The notes beneath the pieces were generated by a model that saw only the letters and a list, made by a program, of their open reading frames with translations, made no database searches and had not been told where the DNA came from. 41,302 nt of DNA from Candidatus Gastranaerophilales bacterium (GTDB lineage: Bacteria > Cyanobacteriota > Vampirovibrionia > Gastranaerophilales > Gastranaerophilaceae), in the NCBI GenBank assembly GCA_947589255.1, contig CANQAL010000005.1:1-41302 (forward strand). Reading direction: 5' to 3'. This document shows, piece by piece, positions 1 through 7,982 of the stretch (positions are counted from its first letter, which is position 1; each line of letters starts with the position of its first letter). Both the position numbers and the translations under genes were made by a program.

Positions 1-681
1 CTTGTTGAAGTTAAAGGAGTGAGGGGATTTGTTCCTTCAAGTCAATTAAGATTAAAATCAGGCGACAGCGCTGTAGGGGATAAGCTTGAATTGAAAATCT
101 TAACTATGGATATTCAGCAGGGTAACTTCATTCTTTCTAACAGAAAAGTTTATTCGGAAGATAAAGATGAAAATAAAAAAGATATATTTTCGACCGTTGA
201 AGTGGGGCAGATTGTTAAAGGTGAAGTCGTCAGAATTACCGATTTTGGCGCCTTTATTGATATTGGCGGTGTAGATGCACTTCTTCCCCTCTCTCAAATC
301 TCTTGGAGATGGGTTGATCATCCTTCCGATATCCTTAAAGTAGGTGATATTGTAAATGTAGAAATTATTGTTATTGATAACGAAAAACAAAGAATAAGTT
401 TAAGTCTTAAAAATCTTGAAAAAGATCCTTGGCTTGAAGCTAAAGATAAAATTAATGACGGTGATAAACTTGAAGGTACCATTACAAGAATTAAACATTT
501 TGGCGCTTTTGTAGAAGTATTCCCGGGGGTTGAAGCTTTATTACCCAATAACGAACTAACAGAATATCAAAATCAGCACAATACTGTTCTAAAAGTCGGA
601 GATAAAATTAATACAACTATTATTAAATTTAACCCTGATGACAGAAGAATCAGCTTAAGCATTCAAGATGAAGGAAAATAA
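1..681 (+). CDS. rpsA: 30S ribosomal protein S1, 3' part (5' end outside window)
   Basis: The reading frame is open from base 1, so this is the C-terminal 226 residues of a gene that starts left of the window. It begins inside one S1 (OB-fold) RNA-binding domain ('VRGFVPSSQL'), followed by two complete S1 domains. Each complete domain has the typical 'G.V..I..FGAF' strand and ends in 'RISLSLK' or 'RISLSIQ'. S1 binds mRNA and helps load it on the 30S subunit. The protein stops right after the last domain, as in the short cyanobacterial-type S1. Its 3' end overlaps the next gene by 14 bases, suggesting co-translation. A GTG at base 19 is internal and not the start. Identification is secure; the number of S1 domains in the full protein cannot be seen. 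Confidence 0.93.
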   Translation, partial: LVEVKGVRGFVPSSQLRLKSGDSAVGDKLELKILTMDIQQGNFILSNRKVYSEDKDENKKDIFSTVEVGQIVKGEVVRITDFGAFIDIGGVDALLPLSQISWRWVDHPSDILKVGDIVNVEIIVIDNEKQRISLSLKNLEKDPWLEAKDKINDGDKLEGTITRIKHFGAFVEVFPGVEALLPNNELTEYQNQHNTVLKVGDKINTTIIKFNPDDRRISLSIQDEGK

Positions 682-1204
682 AAAAATAATTGTATTTTCC
701 GGTAAGCAATTTTCCGGAAAAGACACTATTGCAAAAATTTTGTTAAACGAATTTAAATCTTTTAAACGTATAGGAATTGCTGATGCAATTAAACTTGAAT
801 ATTCTAAAAAAACAGGGTTAAGTGTTGAAGAAATTGAAAAAAATAAGTCACAATACAGGCAGGATTTAATAAATCTGGGTGATTGGGGCAGAGCACAAAA
901 TCCTGATTATTGGTTAAATTCAATTATCAAATATGACGGGAATGTTATTGTAACGGATATTAGAGTAAAACATGAACTTGATTTATTCCGCTCTTTCGGT
1001 GCTTTTTGCATAAGAGTTGAAGCATCGGAAGAAGTAAGAAGTAAAAGAGGCAGGATTGTTTCTTCAAATGACTCAACAGAAACGGACTTGGATAATATAA
1101 CTGATTGGGATTATATTATAAAAAATGAAGGAACTTATGAAGATTTAGTAAATAACACTAAAAAACTTATAACAGCAATAAAAGTCAAAATGTCGTTAAC
1201 ATAA
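668..1204 (+). CDS. P-loop nucleotide or phosphomevalonate kinase-like protein
   Basis: This 178-residue protein has an N-terminal P-loop 'GKQFSGKDT' (residues 12-20) and a second motif 'VIVTDIRVKHELDLF' followed by 'IRVEASEEVRSKRGR', which resembles the LID or base-binding part of small kinases. The pattern fits the deoxynucleoside-monophosphate kinase / phosphomevalonate kinase-like fold; dephospho-CoA kinase-like proteins look similar. Substrate is not determined. The ATG overlaps the end of rpsA by 14 bases, so it is probably translationally coupled. Its TAA stop (1202-1204) lies inside the left terminal inverted repeat of the palindromic element that follows, so the insertion may have replaced the original C-terminus. 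Confidence 0.7.
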   Translation: MKENKKIIVFSGKQFSGKDTIAKILLNEFKSFKRIGIADAIKLEYSKKTGLSVEEIEKNKSQYRQDLINLGDWGRAQNPDYWLNSIIKYDGNVIVTDIRVKHELDLFRSFGAFCIRVEASEEVRSKRGRIVSSNDSTETDLDNITDWDYIIKNEGTYEDLVNNTKKLITAIKVKMSLT

Positions 1205-1623
1205 GAAATATTATTGTTATTTTATTGTTATTTTTATTAAATTAAATAAAAAATAAAGTTTTCGACCTGATACTTCGTTTCTGTTTCACTAACCTCAACC
1301 AAAGGCTTCGTAACTCGCCTAAAGGCTCAAACAGACGAAGCCTTGATGTTGTTTCGGTAAGTGAACCTACGAAACTCCGTATATGGTTTTCAAACTTTAT
1401 TTTTTTATTTAAAATTTTGCAAATAATATAAAAATTAAAGTTCCTTGCGTAGTATAGTACAACTTCTTTGCGAAGCAGCGACAAAGCCCCGTCTGTTTGA
1501 AGCCGTTAGGCAAGTTACGGGGCTTCATGCTGAGCTTAGAAGTTATCTATACGAAGCATCAGAACGCAATTTTTATATTATTTGCATTAAAATAACAATA
1601 AAATAACAATAATATTTCTTATG
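1200..1623. mobile_element. MITE-like nested palindromic element, no coding capacity
   Basis: The ends are a perfect 35-bp inverted repeat (1200-1234 and 1589-1623), rich in TTATTGTTATT repeats. Inside are two further hairpin arms: arm 1 is closed by 1242-1261 with 1392-1412, and arm 2 by 1419-1436 with 1568-1585 (perfect 18 bp). The arm tips are diverged inverted copies of each other: 1302-1344 read in reverse matches 1484-1525. Their stems differ but stay paired (aaggcttcg/cgaagcctt against aagccccgt/acggggctt). The predicted shape is a three-way junction. No believable ORF and no obvious target-site duplication were seen. A non-autonomous transposable element is the best guess; a structured RNA is possible. 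Confidence 0.75.
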
Positions 1624-1640
1624 GAAAAATTAATCCCCTG

Positions 1641-1680
1641 TTGACAATAGATTATGTGCAGGTTAAACTTTTTCTATAAT
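1641..1680 (+). promoter_or_regulatory. Promoter region of rplU-rpmA
   Basis: TTGACA at 1641-1646 is followed 17 bases later by TAAACT (1664-1669). A stronger -10, TATAAT, lies at 1675-1680 with TTATGT 17 bases upstream (1652-1657). Either pair could serve a sigma-70 type polymerase. The region begins 18 bases after the right end of the palindromic element. Confidence 0.6.
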
Positions 1681-1766
1681 GCATATTATTATGCATGTGT
1701 TTAGATAGGTACACCGCCCTTAAATGCTTTTATAGCTGCGGCTGCCTCAAATGAAAGGAATTTAAA
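1679..1766 (+). promoter_or_regulatory. 5' leader of rplU with hairpin
   Basis: Between the promoter and the rplU start lies a leader of about 80 bases. It opens with a perfect hairpin (atgcata / tatgcat, 1679-1685 with 1690-1696) and contains a C/G-rich patch (accgccc ... gctgcggctgcc) unusual for this AT-rich DNA. L21 leaders that regulate rplU are known in some bacteria; that this one is such an element is only inferred. The ribosome-binding site aaaggaa is at 1754-1760. Confidence 0.35.
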
Positions 1767-2120
1767 ATGTTTGCAATTATTGAAACAGGCGGAAAACAAT
1801 ATCAAGTTACCGAAGGAAGATATGTTGATATTGAATTGCTTGAAAATGACGTTGACTCAAAAGTAGTTTTTGAAAATGTTATTATGCTCGTTAACGGTAA
1901 AAAATCTAAAGTCGGTCAGCCTTATGTTAAAAACGCAAGTGTTGAAGGCTCTATCGTTAAACACGACAAAGCTAAAAAAGTTTTAGTCTACAAACAAAGA
2001 GCTAAAAAAGGCTACAGAAGAAAACAAGGTCACAGACAAAACTTTACAAGAGTTATGATTAATAAAATCAGAACTACTGCTAAAAAAGCGGAAACAGCAC
2101 AGGAAACTACCGAAGAATAA
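1767..2120 (+). CDS. rplU: 50S ribosomal protein L21
   Basis: A 117-residue protein opening with 'MFAIIETGGKQYQV', the diagnostic L21 start, and carrying the basic 'KRRAKKGYRRKQGHRQ'-like C-terminal 23S-binding segment (here 'KQRAKKGYRRKQGHRQ'). The last residues are a short acidic tail beyond the core. L21 binds 23S rRNA in the 50S subunit and interacts with L20. It is first of the conserved rplU-rpmA pair, 18 bases before rpmA, and has a clear ribosome-binding site (aaaggaa). Confidence 0.97.
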   Translation: MFAIIETGGKQYQVTEGRYVDIELLENDVDSKVVFENVIMLVNGKKSKVGQPYVKNASVEGSIVKHDKAKKVLVYKQRAKKGYRRKQGHRQNFTRVMINKIRTTAKKAETAQETTEE

Positions 2121-2138
2121 TTTAAGGAGAATATAACA

Positions 2139-2393
2139 ATGGCTCATAAGAAGGGTGTCGGTTCTACAAAAAACGGACGCGACAGTGAAAGTAAACGATT
2201 AGGTGTTAAAAAATTCGGCGGTGAACAAGTTACTACAGGTAACATTATTGTTCGCCAAAAAGGTACTAAATTTCATCCCGGTAATAATGTAGGTATGGGT
2301 AAGGATTATACACTATTTGCATTAACAGACGGCATAGTTAAATTTGAACCTTTTAGAAGAGACAGAAAACAAGTTAGTGTTTATGCCGAATAA
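2139..2393 (+). CDS. rpmA: 50S ribosomal protein L27
   Basis: This 84-residue protein starts '[20 protein letters not shown]', the L27 signature, whose N-terminal tail reaches the peptidyl-transferase centre. There is no N-terminal extension of the kind that Firmicutes cleave off, which argues against a Firmicutes origin. '[15 protein letters not shown]' follows. It sits directly after rplU with the ribosome-binding site aaggaga, and is followed by a strong terminator. Confidence 0.97.
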   Translation: MAHKKGVGSTKNGRDSESKRLGVKKFGGEQVTTGNIIVRQKGTKFHPGNNVGMGKDYTLFALTDGIVKFEPFRRDRKQVSVYAE

Positions 2394-2410
2394 TTAAATT
2401 TAATTTAAAA

Positions 2411-2440
2411 AGAGACTGACCGGTGTCGGTCTCTTTTTAA
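2411..2440 (+). terminator. Rho-independent terminator after rpmA
   Basis: A 10-bp stem (agagactgac 2411-2420 with gtcggtctct 2425-2434, one G-T pair) around a cggt loop is followed by a T run. It closes the rplU-rpmA operon and separates it from the radical SAM gene. Confidence 0.85.
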
Positions 2441-2462
2441 TATGAAATAAAAAGGATTTTTT

Positions 2463-3491
2463 GTGAATAGTGTTGGATGTATTTTTTTAGAAAAAGGTAT
2501 TGCCTTTGAGGAAAATAAAGTTTGTGATTGCTGTATCAGTCATAATGACGGTCGCGGTTTACCTGTTTTATTAGATAATTATAACGGTGACGTGATTGAT
2601 TGGGAAAATTTATTTGATATCAAAGCTAAAAGGATTGAGTCTCAAAAAGAAAAAACAATTTATGATTGCGAACAGTGTTATCATTTATCGGAGTACACTT
2701 TTACAAATGAAAGAAAAATTTCCGAATTCCATTTTTCTCAATGTCATATATGTAATTGTAAATGTATATATTGCTCGCAATTTCAAAATAGTGGTGTTAT
2801 TGGATATGATGCTTATCCTGTTATTCGCGATTTGATCGATAAAGGTTACTATAAATCAGGTGGTGAGGCTACTTTACAAGGAGGCGAACCTACCTTAATG
2901 ATTAATTTTGATAATTTGGTTCAATTATTAACCGAAAATGGTACTTCCATTCGTATTCATACCAGTGCGGTTAAATATAGTCCTAAGATAGAATCAGCAT
3001 TGAGAGAAAATATGGCAGTTGTAGTTGTTTCTCTTGATAGCGGTTGTTCTGATACATATCATAAAATAAAACAAATTGATGCTTTTAATTTAGTTTATGA
3101 AAATTTAAGTTCTTATATTAACTCGGCAAAAAATAAAAATAATGTAGTAATTAAATATATTATAGTACCGGGTTTTAATGATAATATTCAAGAAATTGAT
3201 AAATTTTTCCGACAGATGAAAAAACTCGGTGTCACTAATACGGCTTTGGATATAGAAGTTCAATATGCAAGAAAATACAATAATAAAGATATTTCTAAAC
3301 ACATTTTTCTTCTTGTCGATTACTTTAAAAAAGAAGCTTATAAATCAAATATTAATGTTCAAATTTATAGTTTTTTGCTTTACGTCCTTAGAAACAGAAA
3401 TTTTTCTTATCCAAAATGGATTTCCAATAAATTTCTTTATAATTGTTACAGCAATTTACTAAATGATAAAAGTAAAAATTTAAAATATTGA
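2463..3491 (+). CDS. Radical SAM protein, paralog 1 (N-terminal Cys-rich family)
   Basis: A 342-residue enzyme starting at GTG, 6 bases after the ribosome-binding site aaagga. The radical SAM motif CxxxCxxC is at C97, C101 and C104, with the SAM-binding 'QGGEPTL' further on. Upstream of it are C6, C23-C24 and the pair C69/C72, a pattern shared with the genes at 18450 and 40098, as is the short 'IDWE' block. These cysteines could hold an auxiliary Fe-S cluster; no C-terminal SPASM cysteines are obvious. It is much closer to the 40098 paralog. The substrate is unknown and no small precursor peptide lies beside it. It probably has its own transcript after the rpmA terminator. Confidence 0.82.
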   Translation: MNSVGCIFLEKGIAFEENKVCDCCISHNDGRGLPVLLDNYNGDVIDWENLFDIKAKRIESQKEKTIYDCEQCYHLSEYTFTNERKISEFHFSQCHICNCKCIYCSQFQNSGVIGYDAYPVIRDLIDKGYYKSGGEATLQGGEPTLMINFDNLVQLLTENGTSIRIHTSAVKYSPKIESALRENMAVVVVSLDSGCSDTYHKIKQIDAFNLVYENLSSYINSAKNKNNVVIKYIIVPGFNDNIQEIDKFFRQMKKLGVTNTALDIEVQYARKYNNKDISKHIFLLVDYFKKEAYKSNINVQIYSFLLYVLRNRNFSYPKWISNKFLYNCYSNLLNDKSKNLKY

Positions 3492-3528
3492 AAATATATA
3501 GTTAATACTTTTTAATATATTTAGTCAC

Positions 3529-3557
3529 TTGACAAGTTTTGTTTTAAAATATAAAAT
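3529..3557 (+). promoter_or_regulatory. Promoter upstream of the 3575 gene
   Basis: TTGACA (3529-3534), 17-base spacer, TAAAAT (3552-3557). Transcription would start near 3564, only about ten bases before the GTG at 3575 but 70 bases before the ATG at 3635. Confidence 0.55.
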
Positions 3558-3574
3558 GTATAAAATTATATGGT

Positions 3575-4198
3575 GTGAGCAATGGGGATTGCTTTTTAGC
3601 CGATATATCAGAGAAGTACAAAAAAGATAATTTTATGATTAATACATTAATAAAACATAATAATAAAGTTAATAATGATTTAAAGAATATTTTAGAAAAT
3701 ATTTACCTGCTTCCTAATTGGGAAAAAATAGCTTCTTTTATGTTATTTGAAAAAAAATTCTTTATTTCTAAATCTCAAAAATTTAATTTGTTCAGAAAAT
3801 TTTCTTCTAAAAATATGCTTGAAAAGTTTGAATTTAGAACTTTAGATGATAATGTTTGTGCAAAAATTGATTTAAAAGTTTATAAAGATAGTGTTTATAT
3901 TATTAATATTGATGTTCAAACTTTGAATTTTGCAGATAATATAATTAAAAAATTAGTTCAAATTTCGGCTGAAAAAGCTTTATATAATACTTCTGATAAA
4001 CAGGTAAAAATTAATCTTTCTCTTCCTTTATTTAAGATGAATAAAGTTAAACAAATCTTATTAAACCTTGGTTTCGTTTCTGAAGAACAAAGCAAATATG
4101 AGAAAAAAATGTTTGGTGAAACATTAACTTTAAATGTCGAAAAATCAGTATTACTTCAAAAGCAAATTAAGCAAAATCCGATTTTAATTAATAAATAA
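3575..4198 (+). CDS. Hypothetical protein, possibly GNAT-like
   Basis: This is a 207-residue lysine- and asparagine-rich protein. The second half has an alternating strand/helix layout ending in 'ILLNLGF...YEKKMFG', reminiscent of the last part of GNAT acetyltransferases, but no acetyl-CoA loop is clear, so the assignment is weak. The start is uncertain. GTG 3575 gives the longest frame, but it lies about ten bases from the likely transcription start and has no ribosome-binding site. ATG 3635 ('MINTLIKHNNK') is a reasonable alternative. The bases just after the GTG form a small terminator-like hairpin (agcaat-gggg-attgct-tttt, 3578-3597). It stands alone between the radical SAM and sigma-factor genes. 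Confidence 0.55.
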   Translation: MSNGDCFLADISEKYKKDNFMINTLIKHNNKVNNDLKNILENIYLLPNWEKIASFMLFEKKFFISKSQKFNLFRKFSSKNMLEKFEFRTLDDNVCAKIDLKVYKDSVYIINIDVQTLNFADNIIKKLVQISAEKALYNTSDKQVKINLSLPLFKMNKVKQILLNLGFVSEEQSKYEKKMFGETLTLNVEKSVLLQKQIKQNPILINK

Positions 4199-4291
4199 TT
4201 TATAAAACTTCATATATATATATGATTTGATATTTCTTTTAAATTTATACAATTAAGATAAGTATAGTTATATCTTATATCAGGTTGTATA

Positions 4292-5119
4292 ATGAGCAAT
4301 AATACAGAACACAATAATGCTTATAAAAATATAAAACGGCTTTCTGATGAAGAACTTATTAAACTGTGGAATCTTTATCTTGAGGATAAATCAAATAAAA
4401 AGTATAGAGATATGCTTATTTTGCAATATATCTATCTTACAAAATATGTTATCGGCCGTATAAAATTAAATCTTCCGGCTAATTTTGCGCTTGATGATAT
4501 TACAAGTTTCGGTGTTGAAGGTTTGATTGATGCAATAGAAAAATTTTCTCCCGAAAAAGGCGCTCATTTTGAAACTTATGCCGTTATGAGAATAAGAGGC
4601 GCTATAATTGATAAAATAAGATCGCAAGATTGGCTCCCGAGAAGTACAAGAAAAAAAATTAAAGATATTAAACAGGCTGCAGAAGAACTAAAACAGCAGT
4701 TTGGAAGAACTCCTACTAATGATGAACTTGCTGATTATTTAGGTGTCGAAAAAGAAAAAATTACCTCTATTCTCTCTGAAGATACTTCTGTAACTTCTTT
4801 ATATGAGAAAAAATACTCGGGCGATGAAGGGGTAGAATTAATTGATACTTTAGTTGATACAAATTCCGTAAGCCCGCTGCAAAAACTTGAAGAACGCGAC
4901 GTTAAAAATGAACTTCAAGCGGCTTTGATGAAATTGCCCGAAAGAGAACGTATGGTTATGGTTCTTTACTATCATGAAAATATGACTTTAAAGGAAATCG
5001 GTGAAAGTATTGATGTATCTGAATCAAGAGTTTGTCAAATCCACGCACAGGCTATTATGAAATTAAGAAATATATTTAATGCAAACAGGTTGACCGAACA
5101 AAATTTATTTTCTCTATAA
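4292..5119 (+). CDS. FliA/WhiG-family alternative sigma factor
   Basis: This 275-residue protein has the group 3 sigma layout. Region 2 ('DDITSFGVEGLIDAIEKF', about 68-85, then 'YAVMRIRGAIIDKIR') is followed by region 3 ('GRTPTNDELADYLGV') and region 4 ('LPERERMVMVLYY' and the helix-turn-helix 'TLKEIGESIDVSESRVCQI'). Such factors direct polymerase to flagellar (FliA), sporulation (WhiG) or related regulons. No flagellar gene or anti-sigma factor is near, so it probably controls another regulon. The ribosome-binding site is weak. The 3' end overlaps the convergent csaB-like gene by six bases. Confidence 0.9.
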   Translation: MSNNTEHNNAYKNIKRLSDEELIKLWNLYLEDKSNKKYRDMLILQYIYLTKYVIGRIKLNLPANFALDDITSFGVEGLIDAIEKFSPEKGAHFETYAVMRIRGAIIDKIRSQDWLPRSTRKKIKDIKQAAEELKQQFGRTPTNDELADYLGVEKEKITSILSEDTSVTSLYEKKYSGDEGVELIDTLVDTNSVSPLQKLEERDVKNELQAALMKLPERERMVMVLYYHENMTLKEIGESIDVSESRVCQIHAQAIMKLRNIFNANRLTEQNLFSL

Positions 5120-6136
5120 AACATTTTTTATCAGTTCAAAATTAAATGATAAATTTTTTATCTTTTCTTGATTATATTTGATTTCTTTATCTCTAAAATT
5201 TTCTATTTGTTCATTTATGTTTACATAATTATTTAGGTCTATATATTCTAAATTAAATTCTTCAGCTATGTTTTTTACTTTTATATCATAATTAACGGGA
5301 AGTAGTTTTATACCGCTTTTTATTGCGATTAAACAGGCATGGTAGCGCATTGCAATTAGTTCTTCCATTTGAGTTATATCATTTATTACTTTTTCATTTG
5401 ATGTGTTTTCAACTGTTTGTATATTTATATTTGGATTTAATTTAAGTAATTTATCTTTTAATTTGTTTGAAATTTCTAAATCCAATTTATTTTGAAGTGA
5501 ATAAATATATATATCTTTAGTGCCGTAATTTTTATTTATTGCCTCGGCAAAGGCTGTTATGAAATTTTCGGTTAAGTTTTTGGAATCTCTTAATTGAATA
5601 CCAAGTGTGTTTGGTTTTGATTTTTTTTGCGGGGCAGGCAAATTCCATACGGGGTCAGATGTCTTTATTGCGTTTATTTTATTTTCTTGCAGAAGTTTAT
5701 GGCTTTCTTCATCCCGAACCGTTATGAGGTTTGCCCTTTTAAGAAGAAAAAATGTTATTTTTTTTAGTATTTTATTGCTTATTGGCCCTATTCCTTGAGA
5801 AAATATTATAATTTTTTTCCCGAATAATTTTGCCGTCAAAATTACTCCAAGGTAATAAATAAGGCTTTTTATGCTTGTAACATCCTGAAGCAGACTGCCC
5901 CCGCCTGATATTAAAGTATCTGTATTATAAATTTCTTTTATAATTTGGGGTATTTTAAAAGTATATGTACTTTTTACATTCAGTTCTTCTGCTGTTTTTT
6001 CGGGCGATGATGAAAATACGGTTATCTCAATATCGGGGATTATTAATTTAAGGGTTTCCGTTAAAATTTTTAAAATAGTTTCATCGCCGAAATTATCAAA
6101 TCCGTAATAACCTGAAATACATACTTTTTTAGTCAT
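5114..6136 (-). CDS. csaB: Polysaccharide pyruvyl transferase, CsaB-like
   Basis: A 340-residue protein starting 'VCISGYYGFDNFGDE', the N-terminal motif of CsaB-type pyruvyl transferases, followed by 'LISGGGSLLQD' and 'IIIFSQGIGPI'. These enzymes move pyruvate from PEP onto a cell-wall or surface glycan; in other bacteria the product anchors SLH-domain surface proteins. It overlaps the upstream sugar-kinase gene by eight bases, so the two are co-transcribed. The acceptor glycan is unknown. An SLH-anchoring role is inference, as no SLH protein is in the window. Confidence 0.85.
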   Translation of the reverse strand: MTKKVCISGYYGFDNFGDETILKILTETLKLIIPDIEITVFSSSPEKTAEELNVKSTYTFKIPQIIKEIYNTDTLISGGGSLLQDVTSIKSLIYYLGVILTAKLFGKKIIIFSQGIGPISNKILKKITFFLLKRANLITVRDEESHKLLQENKINAIKTSDPVWNLPAPQKKSKPNTLGIQLRDSKNLTENFITAFAEAINKNYGTKDIYIYSLQNKLDLEISNKLKDKLLKLNPNINIQTVENTSNEKVINDITQMEELIAMRYHACLIAIKSGIKLLPVNYDIKVKNIAEEFNLEYIDLNNYVNINEQIENFRDKEIKYNQEKIKNLSFNFELIKNVL

Positions 6137-7076
6137 TTGTACCTTTAAAAATTTTATAAACTTCTTCTTTATTAGGAATTGATTTTATTGCGCCTATTCC
6201 TTTTACTTGAAGTCCTGCTGTTATTGAACCGAGATATGCGGCTCTAAAAGAGGGCATGCCTGATGAAATCCCGTGAAGTACGGCTCCGTTAAATGTATCA
6301 CCGGCACCTGTACTATCCACACTATTTTCATTATAAAATTTAATAAATTCTATCTTGCCGTTATTACCTACATAATAACCTTTTTCTATGGAAGATTTTA
6401 CTATAACAGTTGAAATACCTCTATCCCATATATGTTTCATTGTGTTATCAACCGAGGAGGAATCTATTATTACTTTTGAATCTTGATTTACGTTTAAAAA
6501 TAATATATCAAGGTATTCTGATATTTCTTCAAAAGCTTCTTTTGCTTCATCTTCCGACCAAATTTGCGATTTATAATTAGGGTCGTATGCGGTTATTACA
6601 TTATTTTCTTTTGCTATAGCAAATGCTTTTTTAACCGCTTCTCTCGCTGATATTGATAAAGACTGCGTTATTCCCGTTGAATATAAAATAGAGGCACTTT
6701 GAATATAATCAGCAGAAATATCATCAATCGAGAGGTTTGTAGCTGCGGATTTTCTTCTGTATAAATACAGCTCTTTATTTTCGCATTCAAGCCCCATAGC
6801 AAGCATATATAGTCCGTTTATCCCCTGAACGGGTTTTACATGGGATATATCAAGCCCTGCTTCCTGCCAGCTTTCAAGCAGGTAATTTTTAAAGCAGTCC
6901 ATTCCTATTCTTGATATATAGCCTGCTTTTGAACCTAATTTTAATGCCGTTATTGCAGTAGTTAATGTATCGCCTCCATAGTATTTGTCCAGTGTCGTTG
7001 CATCGGTCAGACTTTTCGGAGTCGATAATTCAATTAAGCTTTCCCCTATTGTTATTATGTCTAATTTTTCGTTCAT
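6129..7076 (-). CDS. PfkB-family sugar kinase, KDG kinase-like
   Basis: A 315-residue ribokinase/PfkB fold protein. Visible are the N-terminal 'ITIGESLIEL', the substrate-side 'YYGGDTLTTAITALKLG', 'YLYRRKSAATNLS' as in 2-keto-3-deoxygluconate kinases, and the ATP-site motif 'DSTGAGDTF' (254-262) with D260 as the likely catalytic base. It probably phosphorylates a keto-deoxy sugar acid or a related sugar; the exact substrate cannot be read from sequence. The stop overlaps the start of the pyruvyl transferase gene, making a two-gene unit. Confidence 0.85.
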   Translation of the reverse strand: MNEKLDIITIGESLIELSTPKSLTDATTLDKYYGGDTLTTAITALKLGSKAGYISRIGMDCFKNYLLESWQEAGLDISHVKPVQGINGLYMLAMGLECENKELYLYRRKSAATNLSIDDISADYIQSASILYSTGITQSLSISAREAVKKAFAIAKENNVITAYDPNYKSQIWSEDEAKEAFEEISEYLDILFLNVNQDSKVIIDSSSVDNTMKHIWDRGISTVIVKSSIEKGYYVGNNGKIEFIKFYNENSVDSTGAGDTFNGAVLHGISSGMPSFRAAYLGSITAGLQVKGIGAIKSIPNKEEVYKIFKGTND

Positions 7077-7128
7077 AATTCTAACTTATTCTTTTTGTAC
7101 TTTATCAAAAAGATTTTTAATAATCAAA

Positions 7129-7875
7129 TTAATATACTAATTTTAATTTTATCTTATTTGTGTTTCTTAACTTTCCAAACTCTTTTATTCTGGATTCTAT
7201 TTCTTTATAATTTTCGGATAATCTGTTTTGTGTCAGATATTTTTTATAATATCTTTTTGCTCCTGAAATATTCCCCATTTTTTCGTAGCAAATTCCGATT
7301 GCAAGATATCCCCTGTAATATGTTTTATCTTTCTTTAATACTTCTTTAAAAGCTTTTGCACAATTAAGATAATCTTCTATATGCATATATAATGTTGCTT
7401 TTTGTATGTATGCTCTTATATAGTCAGGGTTATATTCTATTATCCTTTGATAAATCATTAAAGCCATTTCTTCTTCTTCAATCATTTCATGAACTAAGGC
7501 TAATTGCATTTGTATATCGGGATTATTCGGCTCTAATTTTATTGAACTTCTTAAATATTGTATGCCTGTTTCAAAATCACCTTTTATTATGTTGCACATT
7601 GCAAGTTCTTTTTGGACTTTTACATCCCACGGGTTAAGCTTTTCGGCTTTTTTTAAATTTTCTATTGCTTTTGTATATATTTTAAGATTTTTATATGCTA
7701 TTGCCAGCCCTAAATATGATGAGGGGTTATTTCTGTTTATAAAAATTGATTTTAAATAATTTTCTATTGATTCTTTATTCTTGTTTTCAGTTCTTAATTT
7801 TTCCGCCTGATTATAATAATTTTCGGCAGAAAATTTTTCATATTTATTACTTTTCTTTGTTGAACTCTTCCCCAA
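7129..7875 (-). CDS. TPR-repeat protein
   Basis: A 248-residue soluble protein of tandem tetratricopeptide repeats; clear units begin near 'SAENYYNQAEKLRTENKN', 'SSYLGLAIAYKNLKIYTKA', 'VQKELAMCNIIKGDFETG', 'IQMQLALVHEMIEEEEMAL' and 'GYLAIGICYEKMGNISGA'. No signal peptide and no catalytic domain; the N-terminus is basic and polar (GKSSTKKSNKYEK). TPRs are protein-binding scaffolds and the partner is unknown. It lies between the kinase gene and a thioesterase gene on the same strand. Confidence 0.85.
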   Translation of the reverse strand: MGKSSTKKSNKYEKFSAENYYNQAEKLRTENKNKESIENYLKSIFINRNNPSSYLGLAIAYKNLKIYTKAIENLKKAEKLNPWDVKVQKELAMCNIIKGDFETGIQYLRSSIKLEPNNPDIQMQLALVHEMIEEEEMALMIYQRIIEYNPDYIRAYIQKATLYMHIEDYLNCAKAFKEVLKKDKTYYRGYLAIGICYEKMGNISGAKRYYKKYLTQNRLSENYKEIESRIKEFGKLRNTNKIKLKLVY

Positions 7876-7982
7876 ATCCGTATACCCCTTTTATTATATT
7901 TTTAATTTTAGGGAACAATACAAAAAGGGGATATAGTCTTAAGATTAAACTTTATTGACCTTTAGATTAATATACTTATATC

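Noticed and set aside
1242-1484. 80-codon frame on the minus strand inside the palindromic element
   Set aside because: It crosses both hairpin arms, has no ribosome-binding site, and its sequence simply mirrors the repeat; not a gene.
1200-1623. Retron msr-msd or DGR element
   Set aside because: The outer inverted repeat and arms recall a retron RNA, but no reverse transcriptase is in the window and the two-arm symmetry does not match.
2463-4198. RiPP cluster with the first radical SAM enzyme
   Set aside because: No short Cys- or Gly-rich precursor frame, transporter or leader-binding domain lies next to it; the neighbouring 207-residue protein does not look like a precursor.
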